Assembly: GCA_024128875.1 (NCBI GenBank)
Contig: JAMYFF010000001.1
Span: forward strand, 682,001-746,000
Direction: 5' to 3'
Source of the DNA: Salinilacustrithrix flava
GTDB taxonomy: Bacteria > Actinomycetota > Acidimicrobiia > Acidimicrobiales > Salinilacustritrichaceae
Length of the DNA stretch: 64,000 nucleotides
Shown: one piece after another, positions 40,864-48,923 of the stretch
Numbering within the stretch: position 1 is the first letter of the stretch
How the letters are laid out: each line of letters opens with the position of its first letter
Translations under genes and position numbers: made by a program
The notes under the pieces: model-generated
Seen by the model: only the letters and a program-made list of their open reading frames with translations
What the model was told of the DNA's origin: nothing
Databases searched by the model: none

Positions 40864-40937
40864 CGACGAGCTCTCCCGGGTCAGCGACGGGTCCAGGACC
40901 GTCGGCCTCCCGAATGCGACGGGACGTCGACCGCCGG

Positions 40938-40943
40938 ACCCTA
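40938..40943 (-). promoter_or_regulatory. -10 element for the hydrolase gene
   Basis: TAGGGT on the minus strand gives transcription from about 40931 and a leader near 68 bases. Confidence 0.4.
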
Positions 40944-40972
40944 TGCAATGCCGAGGATGTCGGGGTCCTTCC

Positions 40973-41803
40973 TCAGTCGACGGTGAGCTCGCCGGCCATG
41001 CCCTCGACGAAGTGGGGCGGGCCGCTGCCCTCGGTGTCGCCGACGCTGCCGACGGGGATGAAGCAGACGTAGGCCCAGCGTCCGGGGCTGAGCTCGGTGA
41101 CGGTGCCGGCGGTCGCGCCGGCCGGCGCGAAGGTCCCGCCGGCGAAGGTGTCGATGTGCTGCTCGGCTTCGGCCTCGGGCATCTCGAGGAGCTCCTGGAT
41201 CGACAGGTCGGTGTCATCGCTGAGCTTCACGAGGACGAACTCGTGGGCCTCCCCGGCCTCGCTCTCGTTCGACATGACGAACGACGTGGCGCCGGCCGGC
41301 AGCGTCGCCGGGAGCCCCTCGTAGCCGTAGTCGATCGCGCGGAACTCGACGACCTCCACGTCGCAGGTGTCGTCGAGGCTGCCGTAGACCGACTCGGAGG
41401 CGGCCAGGAACTCGGGCGTCTCGAACGCCGAGAAGTCGCCGGTGGAGGTCACCTCCGTCACCGCGGCCGTCATGGTCTGCACGTCCTCGGCGATGGCGGC
41501 GGGCTCGTTGCCCTCGATGAGGGCGAGGTTGGGGTCGATGCGCTGCTGGACGAAGGCCGGGATCTCCGCTTCGTCCTCCGGGGCTTCGGCGAAGGCGGCC
41601 TCGAGGCCGAGGAAGCCCTCGCAGAACTCGGCGTCGGTGGACCCCTCGTCGGGCGCTGATGCCGCCTCGGCGGTGGGCTCGTCGCTGCCCGCGCCGGTCG
41701 CGTCGTCATCGTCGCCGCACGCGGCGAGGACGGACGTGGCCAGGGCGAGTGCGGCGAGCACGGCCGAGGAGCGGCCGATCGGATGGCGGTGTGCGTTGGT
41801 CAT
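40973..41803 (-). CDS. Lipoprotein with cupredoxin-like C-terminal domain
   Basis: 276 residues. Signal peptide with lipobox VLAAC (Cys29), followed by an Asp/Glu/Ala-rich linker. A helical part is next (CEGFLGLEAAFAEAPEDEAE). The C-terminal half reads LPAGATSFVMSNESEAGEAH, EFVLVKLSDD and WAYVCFIPVGSVGDTEG, a beta-sandwich pattern reminiscent of cupredoxins; the Cys is present but a full copper site is not clear. ATG 41803 overlaps the ridA stop, so the two are co-translated. Function unknown. Confidence 0.75.
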   Translation of the reverse strand: MTNAHRHPIGRSSAVLAALALATSVLAACGDDDDATGAGSDEPTAEAASAPDEGSTDAEFCEGFLGLEAAFAEAPEDEAEIPAFVQQRIDPNLALIEGNEPAAIAEDVQTMTAAVTEVTSTGDFSAFETPEFLAASESVYGSLDDTCDVEVVEFRAIDYGYEGLPATLPAGATSFVMSNESEAGEAHEFVLVKLSDDTDLSIQELLEMPEAEAEQHIDTFAGGTFAPAGATAGTVTELSPGRWAYVCFIPVGSVGDTEGSGPPHFVEGMAGELTVD

Positions 41804-42249
41804 GTCTGGTTCCCTTCGGTTCGGTTCTCGGTGCGCACGGCGAGTCCGTCGATCTCGACCTCCATGCCGGCGAGGGCGAGGCCGCCCACCTCGACCGCGG
41901 TGATCGGCGTGGTGACGGCGTGCTCGACGAGGTGCTCGCGGATCACGAACTGCGCGTCGAGCAGCGCGGCCCGGCTCGTGGCGTGGATGCGCAGGTGGGC
42001 CAGGTCGGCCAGGGTCATCCCGGACTCGGCGACGACGGCGGTGAGGTTGTCGAGCGCGAGGGCCACCTGGGCGATGGCGTCGCCCTCGTGCATGAGCCGA
42101 CCCTCGGCATCGACCGGGCGCTGACCGCCGATCGTGAGGATGGCGCTGACCCCGTCGCGGCGCTGGGCCTGGTCGTGGCCGAGTCGCCGCGACCAGTCCG
42201 TCGCGTTCACGCCACGAGCGCCGCGTGCGGTCGGTGTGGTGTCGGTCAT
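41800..42249 (-). CDS. RidA/YjgF family protein
   Basis: 149 residues from ATG 42249; ATG 42261 is an in-frame alternative. RidA fold: ILTIGGQRPVDAEGRLMHEG, DAIAQVALALDNLTAVVAES, GMTLADLAHLRIHATSRAAL and ITAVEVGGLALAGMEVEID. RidA proteins hydrolyse reactive enamines, but the usual catalytic Arg near residue 105 is not clearly placed, so this may be a divergent subgroup. Its stop overlaps the lipoprotein start; divergent from the LuxR gene. Confidence 0.85.
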   Translation of the reverse strand: MTDTTPTARGARGVNATDWSRRLGHDQAQRRDGVSAILTIGGQRPVDAEGRLMHEGDAIAQVALALDNLTAVVAESGMTLADLAHLRIHATSRAALLDAQFVIREHLVEHAVTTPITAVEVGGLALAGMEVEIDGLAVRTENRTEGNQT

Positions 42250-42300
42250 CGGTCCGATCATCGGGCTCGCGTCCCGAGCGCACGATCCCCATCGTTCGGG

Positions 42301-42319
42301 AACCTGGGCACCCCAGGTT
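42301..42319. promoter_or_regulatory. Perfect 19-bp palindrome between ridA and luxR-type gene
   Basis: AACCTGGG-CAC-CCCAGGTT has perfect 8-bp arms. It sits about 50 bases from both start codons. It is the obvious operator for the divergent LuxR-family regulator, either autoregulating or activating ridA and the lipoprotein gene. Confidence 0.6.
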
Positions 42320-42349
42320 GTTGGGATGGCGGATCGAGCCCGGTCCAGG

Positions 42350-42355
42350 CATGAT
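42350..42355 (+). promoter_or_regulatory. -10-like element for LuxR-family gene
   Basis: CATGAT ends 6 bases before GTG 42362, supporting that start as leaderless. Confidence 0.35.
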
Positions 42356-42361
42356 CGACGG

Positions 42362-43486
42362 GTGGGGAAGGCGTTGGCGATCGAGCGGGTTCGTTCCGAT
42401 GTCGAGGTGCTGGCGCGGGCGGGCCTCGACGTGTCGACGTTCCTCGCCGAGGTGGACGCCTCCCTGGGCCGGGCCGTCCCCTACGAGGCCATGTGCGTGG
42501 CGCTGCAGGATCCGGCCACGTCGATGGCCACCGCCACGTTCAAGTTCGGCGGGATCTCGGGGCGGGAGTCCCACGACCTGCACTGGTGCGAGGTCGAGTT
42601 CGGGGGCGCCGACGCCACCAGCTTCCGAGCGCTGACCGAGCGCGGGGTCACCGCGGTGGGCATGCACCACGAGACGGGCGGGGACGTCGGGCGCTCGGTG
42701 CGGATGCGCGACTTCATGCGCCACCACTTCGGCTTCACCGACGAGCTGCGCACCGTCGCTCGCGTCGACGACCGCGACTGGGCGGCGCTGGCCATGATGC
42801 GAGCCGACGCGGTCAGCCCGTTCGACGACGCCGAGATCGCACTGATGGCATCGCTCTCGGGCCACCTCGCCACCGGCATCCGTGCCGGCGTGCTGGCCCG
42901 GTGCGCGGAGTCGGCCGCCACGGTGATCGAGGGCCCGGCGGTGATCATCGTCGACCGCGATGGGAGCTTCGCCCAGGTCAACCCGGCGGCGGCCCACTGG
43001 CTCGCCGAGCTGGGCCGGTGCGACAACAGCGAAGCGCCGGTGCACACCCTCGCTGCCCTGATCGACGGTGCTCGCCGCTACGCGCGGGGCGAGGCCGACA
43101 CCCTGCCCCGCTGCCGAGTGCGGGTGCCCACGGGCACCTGGCTGGTGCTCAACGGTTCGCCCCTGTCGGGCCCGGCCGGTGCCGGCGGCGACATCGTCAT
43201 CACCATCGAGCAGGCCCGGCCGCCGGAGATCGTGCCGCTCGTCGTCGCCGCCTTCGCGCTCACGCCCAGAGAGCGCGACGTCACCCAGCTCGTCCTCCAG
43301 GGGGTCCCGAGCAAGGAGGTGGCCGCCACGCTGCACATCTCGGTCCACACCGTGCAGGACCACCTGAAGTCGATCTTCGAGAAGGCTGACGTGCGGAGCC
43401 GCCGCGAGCTGATCGCCCGCGTGTTCTTCGACCAGTACCTGCCCCGCTTTGGCGACGACGTCTCACCGTCGGGCTGGTTCGCCTGA
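42362..43486 (+). CDS. LuxR-family transcriptional regulator with GAF/PAS-like sensor
   Basis: 374 residues. The N-terminal ~180 residues look like a GAF-type sensor (ALAIERVRSDVEVLARAGLD, DELRTVARVDDRDWAALAMM, FDDAEIALMASLSGHLATG). A PAS-like segment follows (AVIIVDRDGSFAQVNPAAAH), and the C-terminus is the LuxR helix-turn-helix (LTPRERDVTQLVLQGVPSKE, VAATLHISVHTVQDHLKSIF). No receiver domain is present. GTG 42362 is preferred over ATG 42326 because of the adjacent -10-like hexamer. Likely controls the divergent ridA-lipoprotein pair. Confidence 0.88.
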   Translation: MGKALAIERVRSDVEVLARAGLDVSTFLAEVDASLGRAVPYEAMCVALQDPATSMATATFKFGGISGRESHDLHWCEVEFGGADATSFRALTERGVTAVGMHHETGGDVGRSVRMRDFMRHHFGFTDELRTVARVDDRDWAALAMMRADAVSPFDDAEIALMASLSGHLATGIRAGVLARCAESAATVIEGPAVIIVDRDGSFAQVNPAAAHWLAELGRCDNSEAPVHTLAALIDGARRYARGEADTLPRCRVRVPTGTWLVLNGSPLSGPAGAGGDIVITIEQARPPEIVPLVVAAFALTPRERDVTQLVLQGVPSKEVAATLHISVHTVQDHLKSIFEKADVRSRRELIARVFFDQYLPRFGDDVSPSGWFA

Positions 43487-43562
43487 CGCGGCGCGACCCT
43501 TGACGCCCGATCCGGACCGGGTCCACCGTGGACGCGACGCGCAACCCAGCTGGAGGTACGGC

Positions 43563-43952
43563 ATGGCATTCCCTTCCATCACGCACGTCGCCCTCACCGT
43601 GAGCGATCTCGATCGCAGCGTCCCGTGGTACCGGACGCTGTTCGATGCGGAACCGGTGCTCGACGAGGACACCGGCCCGTTCCGCCACGTCGTCTGGTCC
43701 CTCGGGGACACACTCGTCGGTCTGCACGAGTTCCCCGATGGCGTCGGAGACGTGGACTTCGACGAGCGCCGCCCGGGCCTCGACCACCTCGCCTTCGCCT
43801 GTGGCGATCGGGCCGAGCTGGAGCACTGGGCTTCTCGACTCGACGAGCTGGACATCGACCACGGCGGCATCGTGGATGCCCCGTACGGATCAGGTCTGGC
43901 CTTCCGGGATCCCGACGGCCTGCCGCTCGAGCTGTTCGCCCCGCCCTCCTGA
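43563..43952 (+). CDS. VOC family protein (glyoxalase/dioxygenase fold)
   Basis: 129 residues. Paired beta-alpha-beta modules: ITHVALTVSDLDRSVPWYRT and RPGLDHLAFACGDRAELEHW, with FRDPDGLPLELFAP at the end. The His and Glu positions fit a metal site, but the reaction is not predictable. GGAGGT precedes ATG 43563. It follows the LuxR gene by 76 bases on the same strand. Confidence 0.87.
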   Translation: MAFPSITHVALTVSDLDRSVPWYRTLFDAEPVLDEDTGPFRHVVWSLGDTLVGLHEFPDGVGDVDFDERRPGLDHLAFACGDRAELEHWASRLDELDIDHGGIVDAPYGSGLAFRDPDGLPLELFAPPS

Positions 43953-44004
43953 GCGGCACCCCACCCGAGCTGGCATTGCTCCTGTCGCGCCCGGCCCTCG
44001 GCGC

Positions 44005-44010
44005 TACGTT
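44005..44010 (+). promoter_or_regulatory. -10 element for SCO6745-like gene
   Basis: TACGTT ends 8 bases before ATG 44019; leaderless or nearly so. Confidence 0.4.
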
Positions 44011-44018
44011 GCGGCGGC

Positions 44019-44750
44019 ATGACCCCCGAGGACTGCGCAGCGAAGACCACCCCCGCCGTCAGCGGCATGGCCAGCTACTTCATGCTCGACGGCAACACGT
44101 ACAAGGCCGGTGCCGAGCTGGGATATGCCGGCCTCGACTTCTACGCCGGCGGCCGGGCCGGTGTGCTGGGTGACGCCGACGCCGACCAGGTGGCCGGGTG
44201 CTTCGGCTTCATGGAGCCGGGCACCGTGCGCGAGTGGCTCGAGCAGGCCCGCGCCGTCGCACCGCCCGCCCAGACCGCAGCCACCTTCATGGCCTGCGGC
44301 TACGCGTGGGCCGACGAGCACCTCGGCGACGACGTCGACTGGACCCGCCTCGCCGACCTGCTCGGCCGGGTGAGCGCGGCCGCCGACGACACCGGGCTGC
44401 CGCTGTTCGCCGCCTGGCGGTCCGCACCGGAGCCGGACGACCGGGGCGACAAGGTCCTCGCGCTGCACCGGTTCCACGTGCTGCGCGAGCTGCGCAACGA
44501 GATCCACGTCGGCGCCGTGCGCGACGCCGGCCTGGCCCCGGTCGAGGCGGTCGTCGTGAAGTCGCCGGCCATGGCCCCCATGTTCGGCTGGTCGGACCTG
44601 CCCGAGGTCAACGAGGGCACCCGGGCACGCCACGACGAGGCCGAAGCCGAGACGAACCGGCGGATCGCCCCCGCCTACGCCGCGCTGGACGAGTCCGAGC
44701 GCGACGAGCTGGTGGTGCTGTGCGAGGCGGCGCTGGCCAGCGTCGGCTGA
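44019..44750 (+). CDS. SCO6745-like helical protein
   Basis: 243 residues resembling the actinobacterial SCO6745 family, of unknown function. The N-terminal part is MASYFMLDGNTYKAGAELGY, then AGLDFYAGGRAGVLGDADAD, CFGFMEPGTVREWLEQARAV, and a helical C-terminal half with RFHVLRELRNEIHVGAVRDA and MFGWSDLPEV. No catalytic motif stands out. It appears to have its own promoter. The family match is by pattern and moderately certain. Confidence 0.65.
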   Translation: MTPEDCAAKTTPAVSGMASYFMLDGNTYKAGAELGYAGLDFYAGGRAGVLGDADADQVAGCFGFMEPGTVREWLEQARAVAPPAQTAATFMACGYAWADEHLGDDVDWTRLADLLGRVSAAADDTGLPLFAAWRSAPEPDDRGDKVLALHRFHVLRELRNEIHVGAVRDAGLAPVEAVVVKSPAMAPMFGWSDLPEVNEGTRARHDEAEAETNRRIAPAYAALDESERDELVVLCEAALASVG

Positions 44751-44769
44751 GCCAGCAGGGGAGCCGACC

Positions 44770-46302
44770 TCAGCTGGCGACCGTGGCCGGCTCGGCCTCG
44801 ACCGCCGGTGACGTCGGGTTCGAGAAGACCATCACGCCGTCGGTGACCTCGCTGCGCTTGAGCGCCCGGTAGTCGCGCAGGTAGCTCTGGTGCACCTGCC
44901 ACGGCATGCGGGACCCCTGCTTCGGGAAGCGGTCGGCGGCGCGCTGGATGTAGCCCGACGACAGGCCGAGCAGGGGCGCGGGCGTGACCGAGGAATCGGC
45001 GTTCACCGGCGTGGCCTGGCGCAGCCCGGTGTCGTGCATGTGGTTGAGCATCCGGGTGACGTAGTCGCAGGTCAGGTCGCACTTCAGGGTCCACGACGCG
45101 TTCGTGTAGCCGATGGCCAGTGCCAGGTTGGGCACGCCCTCGAGCATCATGCCCTTGTACGTGAGCTTGCTGGCGATGTCGACCGGCTCGCCGTCGACGC
45201 TCGCCTCGATGCCGCCGATGAACAGCAGCTCCAGACCGGTGGCGGTGACGACGATGTCGGCGGCGAGCTCCCGCCCGGACCGCAGGCGGATGCCGGTCTC
45301 GGTGAAGGTGTCGATGTGGTCGGTGACCACCGAGACGCTGCCGTCGCGGATGGCCCGGAACAGGTCCCCGTCGGGCACGAGGCACACCCGCTGGTCCCAC
45401 GGGTCGTAGCTCGGCGTGAAGTGGGTGTCGATGTCGTAGCCCTCGGGCAGCAGGCCCTCGAGGCGCCTGCGCAGCAGCTTCTTCACGACGCCGGGGAAGC
45501 GCTGGCTCAGCTGGAAGAACCCCTGGGAGCCGAGGGCGTTCATCCACTTCACGATCGGGCCGGACAGCCGGGTCGGGAGCAGCCGCTGCAGCAGGCGGGC
45601 CAGCGGGTTCTTGGCCGGCATCGACACCACGTACGAAGGCGAGCGCTGGAGCATGGTGACGTGCTCGGCGCCGGATCCGTCACCGGGATCTGCCATCGAC
45701 GGGACGAGGGTCACCGCCGTGGCGCCGCTGCCGATGACGACGACCTGCTTGCCGGCGTAGTCGAGATCCGCGGGCCAGTGCTGGGGGTGGACGATCTCGC
45801 CGGCGAAGTCGTCCATGCCGGGGAAGTCGGGCTGGTAGCCGTGGTCGTAGCGGTAGTAGCCGCTGCAGGAGAACACGAACCCGGCGGTGAGCTCGACGCG
45901 CTCCGGGGCGGCGTCGGGCCGGTCGGGGTCGGTGCGCTCGGCGGTGATCTCCCAGCGGGCATCCTCGGTCGACCAGTTCGCGGTGACGACCCGGTGGTTG
46001 AAGCGGATCTTGCGGTCGATGCCCTCGACGCGGGCCGTCTCCCGGATGTACTCGAGGATCGACGCGCCGTCGGCGATGGACTTCTCACCGGTCCAGGGCC
46101 GGAACGAGTAGCCGAGGGTGTACATGTCGGAGTCGGAGCGGATGCCGGGGTAGCGGAACAGGTCCCACGTGCCGCCGATGGCGTCGCGCGCCTCGAAGAT
46201 GGCGTAGCTGGCCCACGGGCACTCCGCCTGCAGGTAGTGGCCGGCGCCGATGCCGGACAGGCCTGCGCCGACGACGAGGACGTCGAGGTGCTCGGTGCTC
46301 AC
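44770..46302 (-). CDS. Flavin monooxygenase, Baeyer-Villiger type
   Basis: 510 residues. N-terminal FAD site VVGAGLSGIGAG (residues 10-21), the Baeyer-Villiger fingerprint FAGEIVHPQHW (166-176), and the NADPH site VVIGSGATAVTL (188-199). Length and overall sequence resemble EthA, the mycobacterial enzyme that activates ethionamide. It inserts oxygen next to a ketone or oxidises sulfur. The GTG start follows GGAGGAG. There is no neighbouring EthR-type repressor gene, and the 117 bases after its start hold no clear palindrome. Confidence 0.92.
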   Translation of the reverse strand: MSTEHLDVLVVGAGLSGIGAGHYLQAECPWASYAIFEARDAIGGTWDLFRYPGIRSDSDMYTLGYSFRPWTGEKSIADGASILEYIRETARVEGIDRKIRFNHRVVTANWSTEDARWEITAERTDPDRPDAAPERVELTAGFVFSCSGYYRYDHGYQPDFPGMDDFAGEIVHPQHWPADLDYAGKQVVVIGSGATAVTLVPSMADPGDGSGAEHVTMLQRSPSYVVSMPAKNPLARLLQRLLPTRLSGPIVKWMNALGSQGFFQLSQRFPGVVKKLLRRRLEGLLPEGYDIDTHFTPSYDPWDQRVCLVPDGDLFRAIRDGSVSVVTDHIDTFTETGIRLRSGRELAADIVVTATGLELLFIGGIEASVDGEPVDIASKLTYKGMMLEGVPNLALAIGYTNASWTLKCDLTCDYVTRMLNHMHDTGLRQATPVNADSSVTPAPLLGLSSGYIQRAADRFPKQGSRMPWQVHQSYLRDYRALKRSEVTDGVMVFSNPTSPAVEAEPATVAS

Positions 46303-46419
46303 GTGGGTGCTCCTCCGCTGGGTTACTCCGGGTAGGTCACGAACCGTAACGCAGGCGCGAGGCGCGCGTCACGTGGTGATCCGTCACATTCCGGACATCG
46401 TCGGAGCAGCGTGGCGTGA

Positions 46420-47076
46420 TCAGCGCCGGACGAAGGTGGCCCACTCCTCGAGGGGCATGCGCTCGCTGCGCAGCGAGTTCACCGGCGCGTCGGGGTCGGC
46501 GTGGCCGATGGCAACGCCGCAGAAGAGCATCTCGTCGTCCGGGGCGCCCACGAACTCGGCGACTGTCTCGGACCACACCGCCCAGGCCTCCTGCGGGCAG
46601 GTGTCGATGCCCCGCTCGGTGCACAGCAGCATGAAGGTCTGCAGGAACATGCCGAGGTCGGACCACTGCGGCGGGCCCATGCGGCGGTCGATGAAGCAGA
46701 ACAGGCCGACCGGCGCGTCGAAGAAGCGGTAGTTGCGGGCCAGGTGGCCGAAGCGACCCGCCTTGTCCTCGCGGGGGATCCCGAGCGTCTCGTACATCTG
46801 CTCGCCCAGCTGGAACCGGTTCGTGCGGTACGGCTCCCACAGCCCGGGCGGGTAGATGTCGTAGCCGGGCGACTCCATCTGGCGACCCTCGAGGAAGGCC
46901 AGGAACTCCGGCATCGTGTCGGCGCCGATCACGTAGATCCGCCACGGCTGCACGTTGCCCCCCGAGGGGGCGCGGGCGGCCAGCTCGAGCAGCTCCGCGA
47001 TCGTGGCCTCGTCGACGGGCGTGTCGAGGAAGGCGCGGATCGACGTGCGGCGCTGCACGGCTTCGGTGACGTCCAT
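46420..47076 (-). CDS. Nitroreductase family protein
   Basis: 218 residues. FMN-dependent NAD(P)H oxidoreductase: QRRTSIRAFLDTPVDE, LELAARAPSGGNVQPWRIYV (FMN-binding segment), WSDLGMFLQTFMLLCTERGI and VAIGHADPDAPVNSLRSERM. Commonly reduces quinones or nitro-compounds. Homologues often accompany fatty-acid or aromatic catabolism. ATG 47076 follows AGGAAGCGAG. Confidence 0.9.
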   Translation of the reverse strand: MDVTEAVQRRTSIRAFLDTPVDEATIAELLELAARAPSGGNVQPWRIYVIGADTMPEFLAFLEGRQMESPGYDIYPPGLWEPYRTNRFQLGEQMYETLGIPREDKAGRFGHLARNYRFFDAPVGLFCFIDRRMGPPQWSDLGMFLQTFMLLCTERGIDTCPQEAWAVWSETVAEFVGAPDDEMLFCGVAIGHADPDAPVNSLRSERMPLEEWATFVRR

Positions 47077-47166
47077 GGGGGCTCGCTTCCTGGTGGGCGA
47101 CGGTGCCTGCAGGATGGCAGCCCGTGCCTCGGCCGGCGAAGCGGCCGGCTCGGCAGGGGAGGGGCG

Positions 47167-48108
47167 CTATCCGGCCCCGCGCAGCTCGGCGGCGAGCCCG
47201 GCGCAGGGGTGATCGGCGGCGGGCTCCCACGGCACGAGCCCGGCCGGCGTCGCCAGCAGCGGTGCCGGCCACAGCAGGCGGCTCTCGCCGTCGACGATGG
47301 ACTTGGTGCTGGTCAGGATCGAGCCGAGCAGGTCGTGGGCGGTCGGGTCGACGACCACGAGCTCGGTGGGCATGGGGGCGAGCACCACGGCCTGGTCGAG
47401 CCCGCAGGCGGCGAGGAGCCGGTCGGGTGCGGCGAGCCACGCCGGCGGGTGGTCGGCGGGGCTCGTCGGCACCCACGCTGGCTGGCCCGGTCCGACCGGG
47501 TCGAGGCCGGGGTCGGACGCGGCCAGGTTGGCCAGCGCAGCGGCCCGGACGTCGTCCACGCCCACCTCCCAGGACGCGGCATCGCCGGCGTCCACCGGCA
47601 GCGCGCCGGGGCCTTCGAGGACGATGCGGGCCTCGAGCACGCCGGCGATCGGCCAGGTGATGGCATCGGGGTGCTCACCGGCTCGGCCGACCACCACGCG
47701 CAGCCGGTCGCGGGCGGCCTCCCATCCGGTGCTCTCCGCACCTGGTGCTGCAGGCGCCTCCTCCACGTCCGCGTCGGCGACCTGCACGTCCGGGGCGACG
47801 TCGGGCGGGGTCGGGTCGACGCCCGGCTCCTCCTTGCCCTCGGGGGGACCGGTGGGCGGGGCGACGGCGTTGATGATGCCGTCCATGATCTCGATGCGAT
47901 CGAAGCCGTTGGCCTTGGTCCAGCCCTCCCGCGCTGCGGCGAGCGACAGGGTCGAGGGGTAGGGGTTGTCGGCCCAGGCGATCTGCACCGTGTCGGCGTC
48001 CACCGGTTCGGCGCCCACCACGCCGGGCACGACCCGCAGCCGGGCCACGGCCTCCCAGGTCATCGCATCCGGGCCGGGTGCCTTCTTGAATCGGTCGAGG
48101 AGCCCCAT
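47167..48108 (-). CDS. Uncharacterised protein, two-part with acidic linker
   Basis: 313 residues that I do not recognise. Residues 1-85 form a compact N-terminal part (MGLLDRFKKAPGPDAMTWEA, VGAEPVDADTVQIAWADNPY, GFDRIEIMDGIINAVAP). A Pro/Glu/Asp-rich linker (about 85-125) leads to a C-terminal part (WEAARDRLRVVVGRAGEHPD, PMPTELVVVDPTAHDLLGSI, ESRLLWPAPLLATPAGLVPW) with a DUF1444-like feel but no clear motif. No signal peptide. TACCGT ends 8 bases before its ATG, matching the leaderless pattern. Composition is typical of its neighbours. Confidence 0.65.
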   Translation of the reverse strand: MGLLDRFKKAPGPDAMTWEAVARLRVVPGVVGAEPVDADTVQIAWADNPYPSTLSLAAAREGWTKANGFDRIEIMDGIINAVAPPTGPPEGKEEPGVDPTPPDVAPDVQVADADVEEAPAAPGAESTGWEAARDRLRVVVGRAGEHPDAITWPIAGVLEARIVLEGPGALPVDAGDAASWEVGVDDVRAAALANLAASDPGLDPVGPGQPAWVPTSPADHPPAWLAAPDRLLAACGLDQAVVLAPMPTELVVVDPTAHDLLGSILTSTKSIVDGESRLLWPAPLLATPAGLVPWEPAADHPCAGLAAELRGAG

Positions 48109-48116
48109 GGGGGGCG

Positions 48117-48122
48117 ACGGTA
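48117..48122 (-). promoter_or_regulatory. -10 element for the 313-aa protein gene
   Basis: Minus-strand TACCGT, 8 bases before ATG 48108. Confidence 0.4.
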
Positions 48123-48161
48123 CCCCCCGTCTTCGGACCGGCAGTGCCGATGCGGCGGAGC

Positions 48162-48797
48162 TCAGCGCCGGCGGTAGGCCAGCTCCACGATCGTCCGCCC
48201 GGCCGCCGTGCCCTTGGCCTCGTAACCCTCAGCCGGCCTCCAGCCCGGACGCTCGCCCGGCCCCCCGACGAAGTCCGGGTGCGCGTCGAGCTCGGCCCGG
48301 GCGTGGCGGGCGTAGTCCTCCACGTCGGTGGCCACGAGGAGGTGCCCGCCGGGGGCGATCCGGTCGGCGAGCAGGTCGAGGACGTCGGCCCGGATGAAGC
48401 GGCGCTTGCGGTGCCGGGCCTTGGGCCACGGGTCGGGGAAGAACACGTGCACGCCGGCGAGCGACCCCGGACCCAGGTCGTGGTCGAGCAGGTCGAGGGC
48501 GTCGGCCCGGGCGACCCACACGTTGGGGCGAGGGTCGGCATCCAGCGCGAGCAGCAGGTGGGCGATGCCCGGCGTGTGCACGTCGGCGGCCAGCACGTCC
48601 ACCTCCGGGTGGGTGTCGGCGAACGCCAGCGCAGCCTCACCGCTCCCGCACCCGATCTCGAGCACCAGCGGGCGGTCGGGATCGCGGCGGGCCACGTCGT
48701 GGCGGGGGCCGATGTCGGCGAGGGCGCTGCGCATGACGTCGGTGACCCGGCCGTGGCGGGCGTGGAAGGTGCGGATGCGGGGATGGCCGTCGGGCAC
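48162..48797 (-). CDS. trmB: tRNA (guanine-N7-)-methyltransferase
   Basis: 211 residues. Methylates G46 in the variable loop of tRNAs. SAM-binding LVLEIGCGSGEAALAFA, VDVLAADVHTPGIAHLL, NVWVARADALDLL and the family hallmark VHVFFPDPWPKARHRKRRFI are all present. Start GTG 48797 gives VPDGHPRIRTFHARHGRVT, the usual beginning. It could use GGAGG directly upstream, or a GACGAT hexamer 6 bases away as a leaderless start. Confidence 0.94.
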   Translation of the reverse strand: MPDGHPRIRTFHARHGRVTDVMRSALADIGPRHDVARRDPDRPLVLEIGCGSGEAALAFADTHPEVDVLAADVHTPGIAHLLLALDADPRPNVWVARADALDLLDHDLGPGSLAGVHVFFPDPWPKARHRKRRFIRADVLDLLADRIAPGGHLLVATDVEDYARHARAELDAHPDFVGGPGERPGWRPAEGYEAKGTAAGRTIVELAYRRR

Positions 48798-48923
48798 GCC
48801 TCCATCGTCGCAGGCCACGGTCGGCCGTCCCCACCCAGCGGAGCGGGGTACGACCCAGCGTGGTCTCGTTGCGGTACGGTGACGACGCCGATCGGGCGGC
48901 GGTTCGACGCTTGAGGTCTGCCC

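Noticed and set aside
44770..46302. EthA/EthR-type divergent drug-activation locus
   Set aside because: The monooxygenase resembles EthA, but no TetR gene is divergent from it; the upstream neighbour is a nitroreductase on the same strand.
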